A DNA stretch of 64,000 bases from Sindora glabra (Eukaryota > Streptophyta > Magnoliopsida > Fabales > Fabaceae), in assembly GCA_020226215.1 (NCBI GenBank), contig CM035236.1, positions 6,329,001 to 6,393,000 on the forward strand, written 5' to 3'. Made by a program: the position numbers and the translations under genes. This document shows, piece after piece, positions 1 through 12,537 of this stretch (the stretch's first letter is position 1; every line of letters begins with the position of its first letter). The notes beneath the pieces were generated by a model. That model had not been told where the DNA came from, made no database searches, and saw only the letters and a list, made by a program, of their open reading frames with translations.

Positions 1-135
1 TGAATTGATTAGTGAATCGATTCATTTTTCATTAGAAGCCCTTTGTATGCTTGAAATCGATTAGTGAATCGATTCATGCATTCCAGTTTGCTCTCTGAAT
101 GCTTGGAATCGATTGATGAATTGATTCATGCATTA
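1..135. repeat. Three-copy 52-bp tandem repeat with inverted core
   Basis: A motif reading AATCGATTAGTGAATCGATTCAT recurs three times with a 52-bp period (around positions 4, 56 and 108, the third copy slightly diverged). Each copy is itself nearly palindromic around ATCGATT/AATCGAT. Motifs of this style occur in LTRs of plant retrotransposons, so this may be a fragment of an LTR cut by the window edge and the assembly gap; that origin is inference. Confidence 0.6.
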
Positions 136-276
136 AGGAAAAGATTTTTTTTGCAAAATTTAAGATAAAAAATAACAAACTTTGTAAAGGCACAAGCCAA
201 ACTCATTTTCCAAAGAAATTTAGACACAAGATTTGATGTTTTATTTTTATGACAACCTAAAACTCCTTAAAAATAA

Positions 277-376
277 NNNNNNNNNNNNNNNNNNNNNNNN
301 NNNNNNNNNNNNNNNNNNNNNNNNNNNNNNNNNNNNNNNNNNNNNNNNNNNNNNNNNNNNNNNNNNNNNNNNNNNN
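277..376. other. Assembly gap of 100 N
   Basis: Exactly 100 undetermined bases. A round 100-N run is the usual placeholder for a scaffold join of unknown size, so distances across it should not be trusted. Confidence 0.99.
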
Positions 377-513
377 TAATTATGTCAAATTGGCATTGCA
401 AGTCTCCTTCTGTATAATACATGGCTAAAACCAAATTTCCCTTATCTTATAAACATTTCAAAATCGTAATATAGTATTTATAACTGAGAACAAAGCATGT
501 AAATTCTAGGAGC

Positions 514-1113
514 ATCAAAATGAAAGGATGAAACTTGTAATTGAGATCCATTTAAAGTTTGAAGTTCATAAATAGTAGAAAAATATTCAATAAGTTATTT
601 ACTTACATTTCTTCTTCATCTGAGTTTGATTTACCTAGAGTTTGATTAGAAAGAAGACTAAGCTTGTATCACCAAATAAGATAAATCTTGGATTAGTAAT
701 TAGATTGATAAATTACATAAAAGAAGAAAAATCAAACAAAACCACTGATGCATACAATAATTGAATATAGAGGTAAAAAAAGAATTAATGAAAAAGCAAA
801 CAAAACCAATAAAGGAAAAATAAAACTAAATTATAGGAACATCAAAATGAAAGGATGAAACTTCTAGTTGAGATCCATTTAAAATTTAAGTTCATAAAAT
901 AGTAGAAAAATACTTAGATAATCATTTACTCACATTTCTTTTTCTAAGTAACTGAGTTTATGTTTGATGCACCTTGGGTTTGGCTAGAAAGAAGACTAAG
1001 ATTCTACGACCAAATAAGATGAAGCTTGGATTTGTAATTAAATTGATGAATTACACAAAAGAAGAAAAATTAGATAGAACCACCAATGCACACAATAATT
1101 ATATACAAAGCTA
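514..1113. repeat. Two-copy tandem duplication, 327-bp period
   Basis: The segment starting ATCAAAATGAAAGGATGAAA at 514 is repeated from 841, with similarity running to about 785 and 1113. The copies differ by many substitutions and small indels, so the duplication is old. No reading frame is maintained in either copy; it sits directly before a MITE. Confidence 0.75.
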
Positions 1114-1136
1114 ACAGAAATTTGGGGTGAGTCTTA

Positions 1137-1608
1137 GGTGGCGTTTGGTTTGCGGGATCTTACATTCTCAGGAAAGTGTACATTCCTAGGAATATGATTC
1201 TTGAGAATTTAATTAACAAGAATGTAATATTCCTATATTTGGTTCACTATAAATTTTCCTGTGAATGTTTTAATATCACATTCCCATTCTATAGGAATCT
1301 TACATTCTCAGGAAAGTATACATTCCTAGGAATATGATTTTTGGGAATTTAATTAACAAGAATGTAATATTCCTATATTTGGTTCACTATAAATTTTCCT
1401 GTGAATGTTTTAATATCACATTCCCATTCTATAGGAATCTGAAATACCCACCTCTCCCCATAGAAATATTTTAAGGGAATGTTAGGTTAAAAAGAATGTG
1501 ATATTCTTGGGCATATTTTTTTCAAACCTTGAACCAAATATGAGAATGTAATATTTCTTTAAAATATTCTCGAAAATGTTAAAAATATTCCGCGAACCAA
1601 ATGTCACC
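1137..1608. mobile_element. Tourist-like MITE (PIF/Harbinger type)
   Basis: The ends are inverted repeats starting GGTGGCGTTTGGTT on the left and, as reverse complement, GGTGACATTTGGTT on the right. They are bounded on both sides by TTA (1134-1136 and 1609-1611), the 3-bp target duplication of PIF/Harbinger elements. At 472 bp and with no transposase it is a non-autonomous element. The interior holds an almost exact 140-bp tandem duplication. Termini and duplication are seen directly; the superfamily assignment follows from the 3-bp TTA site and the GTTTGGTT-style end. Confidence 0.75.
1161..1440. repeat. 140-bp tandem duplication inside the MITE
   Basis: Two head-to-tail copies (1161-1300 and 1301-1440) differ at only about three positions. 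They are much younger than the surrounding repeats, so the internal duplication happened recently or was copied with the element. Confidence 0.9.
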
Positions 1609-1611
1609 TTA

Positions 1612-2580
1612 GTACAAAGAAGTGAATTTAGAGATAGCAGAATAACAAAAAAACATTGATGAACTTGAACAACAAAGAGAGAAGAAGAAAAAAGGCAGAG
1701 CAAAAAATGTCGATGAAGTTGAACAACAAAAAAAAGAGAGAAAAAGGGCAAAGATAGAAACGTTGACGAAGTTAAATGTCCCAAGACTACAAGTAAAAGC
1801 TATGTGCATGTAGAAAAGAAGGAAGATGCCTTAATAGTGTTGCATTTGACACGTTAAAGCAACTTGCACAGAGAGCTTTCTGAGTTGAAAAATACTGAAA
1901 ACCCAAAACCACGACTAGTATATAATTAGTAGATTAAATTGCATTATATATTTTAAAAAATATGAGATCAATTAATTCAATCATGCGATACATACATTTA
2001 CAAATATAAATAATAAGTGAAGAACAATATTTGAACAAGTAATACCCTTATTGGCGCAAACAATGAAGTATGGAGTGGTTGAATCATACTCTATGTGCAA
2101 AATTGTTCTTTACAATGTGAAGTGGAATATCATGATAAAATTAAGGATCCAAGATTTAATAAATAGTTAATTAAAAATTATTTTCAAATTTATAATAATT
2201 TACTTCTTTAATTTTTTATTAAAAATTATATATTTTTTATTCTCTGAAATGTATTGGATGATCCAATCCAAAGTAGTTAACATATACGCATCAAATTAAG
2301 AAAAACAACTAAGGTTGATTAATTTGCAGCTAGCTGTTTCCATACAAGGTGGATAAGGCCTTCTTACTATAAACCATTCATGCTAGGAGAATACCAATTA
2401 ATATAAGCACATTATGACGCTACTATATAGTAATAATTATAGAAGCATACACCAAATGGTTTATGGTTGACGTATACTTACCACTGTTGTTCAAATATCA
2501 GTGTAAGTGTGGGGTCAAAATGCAAGAATATGTAAGTCCTGCAATTATTTATGGTGTATAATGTGCATTGATAAGTCGTA
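1612..2580. other. Non-coding AT-rich stretch
   Basis: I see no coding region, RNA gene or complete element here. Open frames are short and biased in composition. Confidence 0.6.
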
Positions 2581-3225
2581 GGGGTAGGCAGAATATTATA
2601 AACTGATTTAAACTGATCGAATCATTTTACATTTGATTGGTTTAAATTGGTTAATTATAATAAATAATTAGATTCAAATAATTTTTATTTTTTTTTATTT
2701 TTTTTAGTCGGTTGCAAATTTAAAATTTTTTATCCATATTAAACTATAACCAACCAAATTATTATAGAGTTTAAAAATTTATTTTATAAGATATATTTTA
2801 AGGCCATCTATTATTTATCCCTTTATTTTCTTAACATTTACAAGCCATTTTTTAATATTAAAATCTCACTCTCAAATATCTCCCTCTTAAAAAAAAATTC
2901 AACACTTATTCAAATTTAAATCTATCTTACCAAATTTTAAATAAAATATAAGCACTGAGATATAAAAGTTTGGCAAAATTCATTTCAAGTTATTCATTTT
3001 TTATATTTTATTTGAAATACGAAGGGATAAGAGACCTATAAACTTTTTCACATGTTATAAAAAATTGAAATGATCAATTATTTTAAACCATTTACAACTG
3101 ATTAATTTGATTAACAATGGATTAAGTAATAATTTCAGTTAATTATAATATATTTAAAAAGATAATCGATTTAAAATAATTAATTAATTTGCAAATCGAA
3201 ACCAATAGCAAAATTTGCCCACCCC
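2581..3225. mobile_element. MITE with GGGGTRGGCA termini
   Basis: The left end reads GGGGTAGGCAGAAT and the right end, reverse-complemented, GGGGTGGGCAAATT. The interior is AT-rich and includes subterminal inverted copies related to GGTTTAAATTGGTTAA, a style common in hAT-type non-autonomous elements. I could not find a clean 8-bp target duplication, so the superfamily is uncertain. No protein-coding content. Confidence 0.55.
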
Positions 3226-6010
3226 ATAATGAGCGGCACACACGTTAATCATTTTACTTCGCGTGGTACCTCTCTTGCTAGTTTGGTGCATGCTCAGAAA
3301 GGCCCCTCTATATTCCATTAATGTTGCCGTTGCCCTTATAGTGAAAGCGAACCATGCAGCTCATCCCGATAGGATCTTCTAACTACGTTACTTTATAATT
3401 AAAATTTTCTTTCTTGTACTAGGATATTCTCACTTTTTTTATATAATACTAATTGTTATTTGAAACCAAAATAATAATTAATAAATTTTTGTCAACAATG
3501 ACGTTGCTAAAAATTGAAATTATTCCATGTGCATGAATATATAAATTAAACTAACAAGAGTTGTTTTATTTTAGAATAAAATAGAAAGGATTTTTACTCT
3601 AAAAGAAAACATATAAAAAAGCTCTAATAAATCTTACACTCACCTTTAAATGTACGTATTTATCTTTTTATTTAAAACAAAATGTGGCTAATATTACATC
3701 GTGCGTGAGTAATATCATGTGCAAACATTTTTCTATGCAGACATATTCTACTTAGGTGATAATGAAACAATACCAGTTCTCGCCTTTCACTACTTTCACA
3801 AGAGTCTGAGATGCAAGAATGCTGCAAACGACAATCGTTGTATTAACAAATCCAAAGATGTAAGATATCAGTTCTTTCCCTCCCTATTTTATCTACTCGA
3901 TTGGGAAAACCAAATGAGGTTTCTCAACATCACTATCTAAGGAAAAGAGTATGAGATTATCACTAGACCTTTTGACACGGCAAGATCATGAAGGTTCAAA
4001 ATCGAAGTAGTCGAAGAATATATGATCTAGTGGAAATGACACTAGAAAATATAATGTAGTCATGATTGACTCATCGACTTTAATTTGATATAACGAAGGA
4101 CAATTCGATTACAAGGGAAAAAATTATTATCTCCAAGTTTTGAGGTATTTTATATATGTTAAAGAATTTTGAATTTGATTTTTGAAAATTTATTGAAAGA
4201 AATTTCGTACTTAAGGCTAATAATACCATTTTAATAGAAAAAGCAAGAAGAAAAAAGATAATTTACTTTAAACAAGATAACTAATATGAATAATTTAAAT
4301 GATTTAGAGAGAAAATAACTCAACCTTATACTATTGCATAGAATAAGAAGAGAAACAATTATAAAGCTAATTACAATACCTAATTACAACCTCACGCTAT
4401 GATGAGCATGTAAATTCCAGTAATCAAAATCATATTTCTATTTATTTTGGCCCCTAAAAAAAAAAAAGCATATCTCTACATCTGGTATATTGAACACAAA
4501 TATCTAACGTAGAGATTGAATATTTAATGCAAGAATTATTACTTAAAATGTTTATGTGATTAAGAATTGATCAAACTTAAATATCAATTATAGAGTTATT
4601 AATAATCACCCCATCATCTACTTTTACTATAGCAAAATCGTTATTGTATACGTAGGTTTCATCACTGTCATGATGAAAATGGATGATGTAATACAATTAA
4701 TTATGTAATATATGCGAAGCCTAAATTATAGACCAAATTTTGTTGGAAACCGAGTCTAGCCAAATTACCAAAAGGTTAATGTATATTTAAGTAGAAACAA
4801 TATTTCCAATTTTTTAAGATCAGATTTCATTCATCCTAAATGAAATCGCTGTCAACACATCTGTCTCTTATTAATAAGGGGATTGGAGGTTCATGCAAAT
4901 CGAAGGAAGATTACATTATTGATGAGAATGAGTTTAGTAGGAAGGACATCAATATCATACTCCATCAACCAATTCTGGGACGCCGAAATGCTGCAGAACA
5001 GTGACCTCTTAACTTTAAGCTAAGAGTTAGATTATCTGTCAACAGCTGGCTATATATAAACTAAGGTACGAAGTGTCATTTTCTCGTAAATTAAGCCATA
5101 CGAGTGCCTACTTACTGTTTAATTTCTCTCATCTTTATCCTGTAACCTTTTTTCTTTTAAATCAACTGGTATTTGTTGGGTATATCGAACCCTCAGTTAA
5201 TTGAATTCAAACTAAATTGAATTTCTTTCAAAAGGAAAAATTCTGCATAATAATATTTTTCATCCATGAAGTTCGAATTTAAAATTTTATTTAATAAAAT
5301 TAAATTGCCACCCACTCAAATCAGCCAATTTTCATATTTTCTATCCTGTAATACTTTTTTATCTTTCTTCCCCTTCGAGATTACATGACAAAAGGCCTTG
5401 GATCAGTGATTATCAGCCTTGTCTTAAGTTTAAGCCAACGTCTTTGATCTCATACGTGCAAATTCTTTGCATGCTGTGGGCCCATATGTTGAAGTTAGCC
5501 GCCAATCCCACCATTCAAATCATCGAAATCAATCAACTTCTCTCAACTGTCCGTGGAAATCAATATAGGACCCAAATAATTAATAATGGCTAGCTGGTGT
5601 GGCCTCATCGAAAGTCCAACTCTTAACTAAGAAAACACGCCTCAGGCCTTTCCAGTAATTACGTCCAGCGGATCTCATGGGCATAATTTTCGTTACCTTT
5701 GAGCGCATGGCAATTAAGCCATTAATTTGATCCGATAATTTTTTTTTATCTGACTCGAGTTATAGTTCGTTTATATTGAATTTAGAAATTTAAATAAAAA
5801 ATCATTCTTTTTATTTATGGGCATTTCAGATTAGTTATAATTTTTTTTATTTTTTCTTATATATTTATCAACACAACATCATATGCAATTTACTTTTATA
5901 ATTTATAATCATATCAAATATTATAAACCATTTAACAAATATATATCCTTATTATGAAGTTGGAATCAAACTTAAATTGAATTTTAAAAAATTTCTAGTA
6001 TTACTGGTAT
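3226..6010. other. Intergenic region with no recognised gene
   Basis: About 2.8 kb of AT-rich sequence. Short frames, for example at 3719-3940, have no recognisable domain, no clear codon bias and no splice context. I see no promoter, RNA gene or complete repeat that I can support. Confidence 0.55.
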
Positions 6011-6077
6011 ACTAATGATATGGGTCACCCATTATGAGTGTCTCCACATTCATCACCAACAATAATGACATTACTTA
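6011..6077 (-). repeat. Fragment in antisense matching the start of the copia 1 LTR
   Basis: Read on the - strand this stretch resembles 11217-11300, including the putative LTR start TGTGGRRACAC followed by CTCATAATGGGTGACCCATATC in diverged form. Nearly all differences are transitions. It therefore looks like the edge of a related LTR lying in opposite orientation just upstream of copia 1. Confidence 0.5.
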
Positions 6078-6208
6078 GTTCATAGTCGGGAGTTTACGTT
6101 TGTTATACCCCTATCACATATTTATCTAAATACTATCATTATTTTCTATCAAGATCGATGCAAATAAATGATATTGTATACTCATAAGAGATATTATGAT
6201 TTAGCAAA

Positions 6209-7075
6209 ATGGCTAGCAAAAACATAATTGCTGAATTAAATAAGGGTGACAAACTAAATGGAGATAATTGGGATATATGGCATTGAAAATATCTTATATA
6301 TTAGAATAGTAAGATGTTCTTGAAGCTTTGAACCATGTCATGATGAAATCAGAATATGGGAACATAACCCAGCATAGAAGGGATGTTGAGGCATCATATT
6401 ATTTTGAAGAAAAAGAATAGTATCGCACAAATTATACTTTTAAGTGCAATGATGGATGACCTTATGTGTGAGTATAAGGATTATCCAATTGCCCAAGATA
6501 TGTGGATTGTCCTAAAAAAGTTTTGGTAGTACTTCTACTACCAAACTAAGGAGACTCACAATCAAATTTGACATTTATAAACTTCAGTCTAATACACCGA
6601 TGAAATAACATTTACAAGAAATGTCAAATATGATTCATGAGTTAAAAGCTATAGGACATGAACTTTCTAGTAAGTGCAAGTTGTAATTAAGTCACTTCCT
6701 ACAAGTTGAGAACACATGAAAGTCAATCTAACTCACAACGAAAGCATTGTTACTTTCAATTATGTGGCAAGACATCTAGAACTCGAGGGTGAATCTCTGG
6801 GGACTTATAGACCTTCTGGGCAAGCATATGTAGTGGAGGGAGCAGGACTTTCAAATTCCAAGCCTAAGTTTAAGAAAGACAATAAGTTCCAGAAGAGAAA
6901 ATTTAGGCCCAATTTTAAGGTTAAGAAAATCTTCAGAAAGAAGAAAGGAAAGCATGACTCAAAGAACTTTGATTTCAAGAAGATCAAATGTTATGCCTAC
7001 CAGAGAATAGGCTATTTTGCTCGAGATTATACTCAGCAAATGAACAGAATAAAATATTGCTGGATATTGAACTTA
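6209..7075 (+). pseudogene. Copia 1 gag remnant with ruined zinc knuckle
   Basis: The frame opens with MASKNIIAELNKGDKLNGDN and then breaks. Later pieces carry gag (UBN2-type) signatures such as MDDLMCEYKDYPIAQDMW and, from 6716, MKVNLTHNESI. The nucleocapsid zinc knuckle near 6988-7026 reads CYAYQRIGYFARDY, where a CCHC knuckle would be expected: the second Cys, the His and the last Cys are all Tyr. Each is one transition away from the expected codon, as cytosine deamination would give. The protein could not package RNA in the normal way. Confidence 0.75.
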
Positions 7076-7116
7076 CACATTTTTCATATGTTTCTAGTAC
7101 TATTTTTCTAATAGAA

Positions 7117-8140
7117 TCTCATCCTTTGTGGATTTTGGACTTATATGTCGCAGACCATGTGAGTAAAGATCGAGGATCCTACATAGAATACCGTCGATTA
7201 TTAAGTCAAAACAAATGGCTTTACATTGGAAACAACGCAAGGATTGAGGCTAATGGCATTAGTACATGCAAGTTGGACTTACATGGCGGAAAAACTTTAA
7301 TTCTACATGATGTACTTTATGCACCTTACATTCGATAGAATTTAGTTGCTATTTGTTCTTTACTTTGTTTTGGATTTTCAATTAATTTTCATGATAATGT
7401 TGCTGACATTTTTAAAGATAATATACTTTATGGTTCTGACTTTATTTCTGATAGATTTTCATTCTAGATGTTATCAAAAATGTTGCTTATAATTGCTTTG
7501 CTGCTTCTACTTCAAATTTAAATGCTGATATGGATATTTGGCATGCTAAACTAGGACATATAAATCAGAATAAAATGATTAAACTAGCAAAAGAATGATT
7601 GCTAAGTCTAATTTCAAATTAGAAATGTCCTTGTATAAATATTGTCTAATTGGTAAAGCAACTAGAAAATCATTTGAAAAAAGGATTAAGGCAGAAACTC
7701 CATTACAATTAATTCACTTCGATATATATGATCATTTGAGTGTGAGGGCAAGACAGGAAGTTTGGTACTTCATCACTTGCATTGATGATTACTCACAATA
7801 CAGTCATATCTATTCGATTTCATATAAGTCAAAAGCATTAGAATGCTTCAATTGTTATTTAAATGAAGTTGAGAATCAAATGGATAAGAAAGTTAAAGCA
7901 CTCAAACTGACTGTGAATATGAATATTTGTTTGAACAATTTAAAGAGTTATGTAAATAAAAAAGAATAATATGATAATTAATAATCCTTGACACTCCATA
8001 ACAAAATGGCGCAATTGAAAGAAGAACAGAACAATTCTAAACATGGTTAAGTCAATGATGGCACAAGTCAATTTACTTTTTTCATATTTAGGAGATGCTA
8101 TATTGACAATTACTTTTATACTTAGCCAGGTGCCTTCAAA
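7117..8140 (+). pseudogene. Copia 1 protease and integrase remnant
   Basis: At 7128 the protease site reads WILDLYVADHV; the DSG triad expected of copia aspartic proteases is now DLY. Further on, DIWHAKLGHI marks the pre-integrase zinc region, and from about 7700 the integrase core reads LIHFDIYDHLS then YFITCIDDYS, keeping the first aspartate. The following part is frameshifted, with several stops by 8140. Identification comes from motif order and spacing; function is lost. Confidence 0.75.
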
Positions 8141-8328
8141 GTCTATTATATCTACACCCTATGAATTATAAACAAAACGCAAACCTAATTTAAGTATTCT
8201 TAGACCATAAGGGTCTAGTGCATATATCCATGACATTTCCCATGTCCTAAAAGGAAGAAATATATCTTTATAAGAAATTCAAAATTATCTAAGGATACAT
8301 TTTCATTAGTGAAAACGAGGATGGAATA

Positions 8329-10215
8329 ATGACAGAACTTGAATTAAGGGATGTCATATTCTTAGAAAGTGAGTTTTCTAGTAGAAGAGAAATTAATCAC
8401 ACTATATCTTTTTATAAGTTACAAGATCAAGTAGATAATATTGAATCTTATCCATCTTATCCGAGTGAAAGCTCTCAAAGAGTATATGTCAATTCGAGTA
8501 GAAGCTTTGAGAGAATAAATGAGAACCCTATATTCAAATATGACATAATACAAGGAACCCTACCACAAAAAAGTAAAAAAGGAAGTGTACCTAAAAGATA
8601 TTTTTCAATTGAAGGATCAACTCTTATTGTTACTCCTCAAGATGAAAAAGAGTCAAGAATAGTTGAAAAGGCTCTAACTTGCCTAGCTAAAGAACATTGG
8701 AAGAAAGTAATGGAGGAAGAAATAGACTCAATGAAAACCAACCAAGTTTGGGAACTAATTAACTTACCATTTGGCTGAAAGGCAATTGGGAACAAATGGG
8801 TTCTTAAAATTAAAAAAAAAAGAAAATTAATCAATTGAAAGGTATAAGGCTCAACTAGTTACAAAAAGATGCACCCAACAGGAAGGAATAGATTATGAGG
8901 ACACATTCTCACCTGTCGTACATTTCAATTTAATTAGATTACTCCTAATTATAGTAGCAAATCTAGATTTAGAACTACATCGAATGGATGTAAAAATCAC
9001 TTTTCTTAATGGAGAACTGGATGAAGAAATTTACATGGAATAACCAATAGGTTTCATGTAAAAAAGAGAGGAAAGAAAGTTTGTAAACTCCAAAAATCCA
9101 TTTATAGACTTAAACAATCATCCAGATAATAGTATTTGAGGTTTCACCAAACTATAACCTCATATGACTTCCAAATGATTGAGGAAAAGCATTGTATTTA
9201 CATCAAGTGGTATGAAGGTAATGTTGTAATATTATCCCTTTATGTGGATGATATACTATTAGTTGCGAATAATTTAAATTTGATTATGGCTATTAAGAAA
9301 TAATTATCCTTGAATTTCAAGATGAAAGATATGGGTGAAGTAAATTATATTCTTGGAGTTAAAATCTTTAGAGATCGCTTTAAGAAACTTGTTTCTCTTT
9401 CTTAAGAAAATTATATATGGAGAATCCTTGAGAAATTCAATATGAAAGATTGCAAACTCATGGATACCCCTGTATATAAGAGTGAACCATTAAGTCAAGA
9501 AATGTACCCTCAAAATGAATATAAGAAGAAATTAATGAAAAGAGTTCCTTTTTCTAGTGTGGTTGATAATCTAATGTATGCAATAATGTATACTAAACCG
9601 AATATTTATCATGTAGTCAGACTCGTAAGCAGATACCAGTTAAACCTCAAACAGAAACATTAGAAAGTTGTTAAGAGAATATTGAGATATCTAAAAGGAA
9701 CAGTTAATTATGTGCTATGCTATCAAGGAAATGATTTGTGCTTAGTTAAATATTTTGATACAGATTGGGCAAGAGACTTAGATGAGTGAAAATTCACATT
9801 AGGTTGCTTATTCTTGCTAAATAATAACGCCATATCATGGTGTAACAAGAAGCAGAGATGCATTGCATTGTCAATAATGGAAGTGGAGTTTGTAGCATGT
9901 TCAGCAGTGGTACAAAAGGCTATATAGTTGAAAAAATTTATAAAAAACCTAAAGGTTTATGGTGAAAGTTCAAACCCCATCCTGATATACTGTGACAGTT
10001 AGGTAGCCATGGCCTATACAAAGGATCCAAGGTACCATAGAAAGACTAAGCACATTAATACAAAATATCATTTTGTGAGAGAAGTTATCGTGCAAAAAAA
10101 GGTCACCATTTAACATATTCCTATGCAAAAGATGAAAGCAGATCTTTTTACTAAGCCTATACCTAGATATATGTATATTAAACATGTAAAAACTCTTGGT
10201 ATGCATAAAATGTAA
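8329..10215 (+). pseudogene. Copia 1 reverse transcriptase and RNase H remnant
   Basis: The reverse transcriptase begins near 8640 and contains QEGIDYEDTFSPVV, LELHRMDVKITFLNGEL and, near 9238, LYVDDILLVANN with the catalytic YVDD intact. RNase H follows with DTDWARD, VEFVACS, an IYCDS segment and a HINTKYHFVRE segment. A terminal motif ADLFTKPIPR lies near 10138. In-frame stops interrupt it, for example after VYME, after ENLF-type repeats and in RNase H. The tail ends at 10215. Confidence 0.8.
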
Positions 10216-11253
10216 TCGAATAATTTCTAGATTGAAATGAATGAATAATATTTTTTATTCAATTACAAATGTCATAATAAATATATGAGTATGCAAATGT
10301 CTAGTATGTCATATAGGTTGATAAAGTTGGTTCTCTCACACAAATAATCACCTCTAACACTCATGAGGAGTGGGTAAAGATGAGATATATGTTCACTAAT
10401 ATAACAATGAGAAATGTTGTGTCTTGATAAAGAAATAACATAAAATAGAATATATCACCTTAACAAGATAAAGTTGAGATAAGATCCGAGATACAAATAT
10501 GGATCAAATTGTGAATTCTCCCACCTTCCACAATACTTGTAGCTAAAAATGAATTCTTCATATATTAACGTTAAAAGGAGTCGAACGACGTGGAAGAATT
10601 CAGGTTAGGTATTATATGTGCCTGAATTAAAGTCTATACAGTGTTACTAATAAAGTTGACATACGCTCTTTGTGCTATAAAGGAATGTCGTAACATGTGA
10701 TTCATACCACATGTGTAAAATAACTACAAACGAGAAGCAAGTGAAAGATCTATGTTTCATTGTTATGTAAGTCCCAAAAAGAAAATTCTTTTCAAGGATA
10801 CCCTTTGACTTTGATAATATCATAAAGAAATGATATAGCATTCACTACCTTAGCGTGTATCCTATGATCATGATATATACAATCTAAAAGGGTAAAATGC
10901 TAGGAAAGCGTCTGTTTCAAATCGAAGTGATATATGGGCAAAAGGAAGATTTCCTAACATATATATAATTATACTAGTGTCTGAGACATATTCATTATAA
11001 AGTTAATTTTGGTAACATCATAGGTATGGACACTACGCATATGTGAATAGCAATCTGAGCTTACAATAAGGCTCGCAAGAGATTAGATTTGCAAATGAAA
11101 AGTGCATATGGAAAAATCTATGGCATTTGGGGCATAATATAAATAAATAGAAGTTGGGGTTGTTTTGTGTTGATTTTGTATAAAAATTTCTAGTACAAGA
11201 ACACCTAAGATGAAGTCGTGCCCACGCAGTCATGACAATACACCGAGCATGAA
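10216..11253. other. Non-coding tail of copia 1
   Basis: Between the polyprotein end and the candidate 3' LTR lies about 1 kb without a maintained frame. Its base composition resembles the element rather than the AT-rich flank, so I treat it as element sequence, but there is no clear purine tract just before 11254. Confidence 0.4.
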
Positions 11254-11658
11254 TGTGGGAACACCTATAATGAGTAACTCATATCATCATTATAATTTAA
11301 ATTTTAAATTTAAATTGAAAAAAAAAAACAAAATTAATTATTTTTTGATAACTGATAACAAAGTGGGTGATTAAGATAACTATTCACATATATCAAAAGA
11401 GAGTAACCACCTAAGAGAAAGTGAACATAATCAGAAAAACACTTTTAGAGGAAAGTTTTATAAAAAAAATTTCACAGAGAGCAAAAGCCTTCCTTCTCAA
11501 AGTGTAGGTTCTGGATGAAATTGTTGTGAGCAACAGACAAGAGTTCCTAATTCCCTATGATTCTTGGTTACTATGTAGATTGCAGCATCAAATCAAGAAA
11601 CAGCAAAAACAAATATGTATATTTCTACAATAAATTTAAGTATTAATTTTTCCCAACA
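11254..11658 (+). repeat. Candidate 3' LTR of copia 1
   Basis: A 405-bp interval begins TGTGGGAACA and ends TTTCCCAACA, short inverted ends of the TG...CA type. There is no second copy in the window to confirm it, and the base before it is not the usual purine-rich tract. The boundary is therefore a proposal. Confidence 0.35.
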
Positions 11659-12455
11659 TATACAAATATTATTCATGTACAATTGTTACTATTTATATTA
11701 TTTTTTTTCAATTCAGTAATTTGATTTGATAAAAAAATTGTTTATTTTTAATAAGAAATCAACTATTATTGAAGAAATCAAATTATTGAGTTAAAAATAC
11801 ATTTAGTAATATTTTTATATAAAAGTAACATGAAATTTTAAGTATTAATGTAACATTAAAAATATTTTTTTGTTAAATTTGAACCCAAATACAAACTAAA
11901 CTTTAAATTTGTTAGGATTTATAATATTTACTAATTTTTATCAATCTAAATTAAGTCAAACTTCAAACTTCACCGGTTTCTATTAAGCATAGTTTAAATC
12001 AAATTGTTAACATTAATTCGAGTTTGAGCTATCCCATCATAATTTAATTAAGAAAATGTTCGGTATCATCGAAACTGAACCTGATTTAGCTTAACTTGAT
12101 TTCAGCCACATACTATTAATCTAATTTAGGTAGTCGGGTTTGCTTCGATGAATAACATCTTATTGACTCAATTAACTCAAGTTGAACGTAATTTCACTCG
12201 GTTATGATCATAGAATTTCATTTGAATCAAGTCAAATTATCTTGTCTCGTATAAAATGACATCATACATAAGTTTTCAAAATTAATATTATGATATAAAT
12301 ATATTAATATATTAATAGAATGATTCGTGAACTTATGAAGCATCTTCAAACTCTCAAACACAATTTAATCCCAGAAAAGTCAAGCAATTACTTAAGTTAA
12401 CGAACTCAAATTTAATATATGTATATATATAAATGAACTAAAAATTAAACTAAAA

Positions 12456-12537
<82 letters not shown>

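Larger units (their letters stand above)
6209..11658 (+). mobile_element. Ty1/copia retrotransposon 1, 5'-truncated and dead
   Basis: Domains appear in copia order on the + strand: gag, protease, integrase, reverse transcriptase and RNase H, followed by a non-coding tail and a candidate 3' LTR. No 5' LTR or tRNA-type primer binding site is recognisable before the gag start at 6209, so the element is probably truncated there. Stops and frameshifts occur in every domain. The 3' boundary rests on a candidate LTR only; the coding identity is much firmer than the limits. Confidence 0.8.

Noticed and set aside
2571..3235. 8-bp target duplication for the GGGGTRGGCA element
   Set aside because: ATAAGTCG/ATAATGAG share only part of their bases, so I do not claim a duplication.
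6080..6208. 5' LTR of copia 1
   Set aside because: No similarity to the candidate 3' LTR end and no primer binding site before the gag start.
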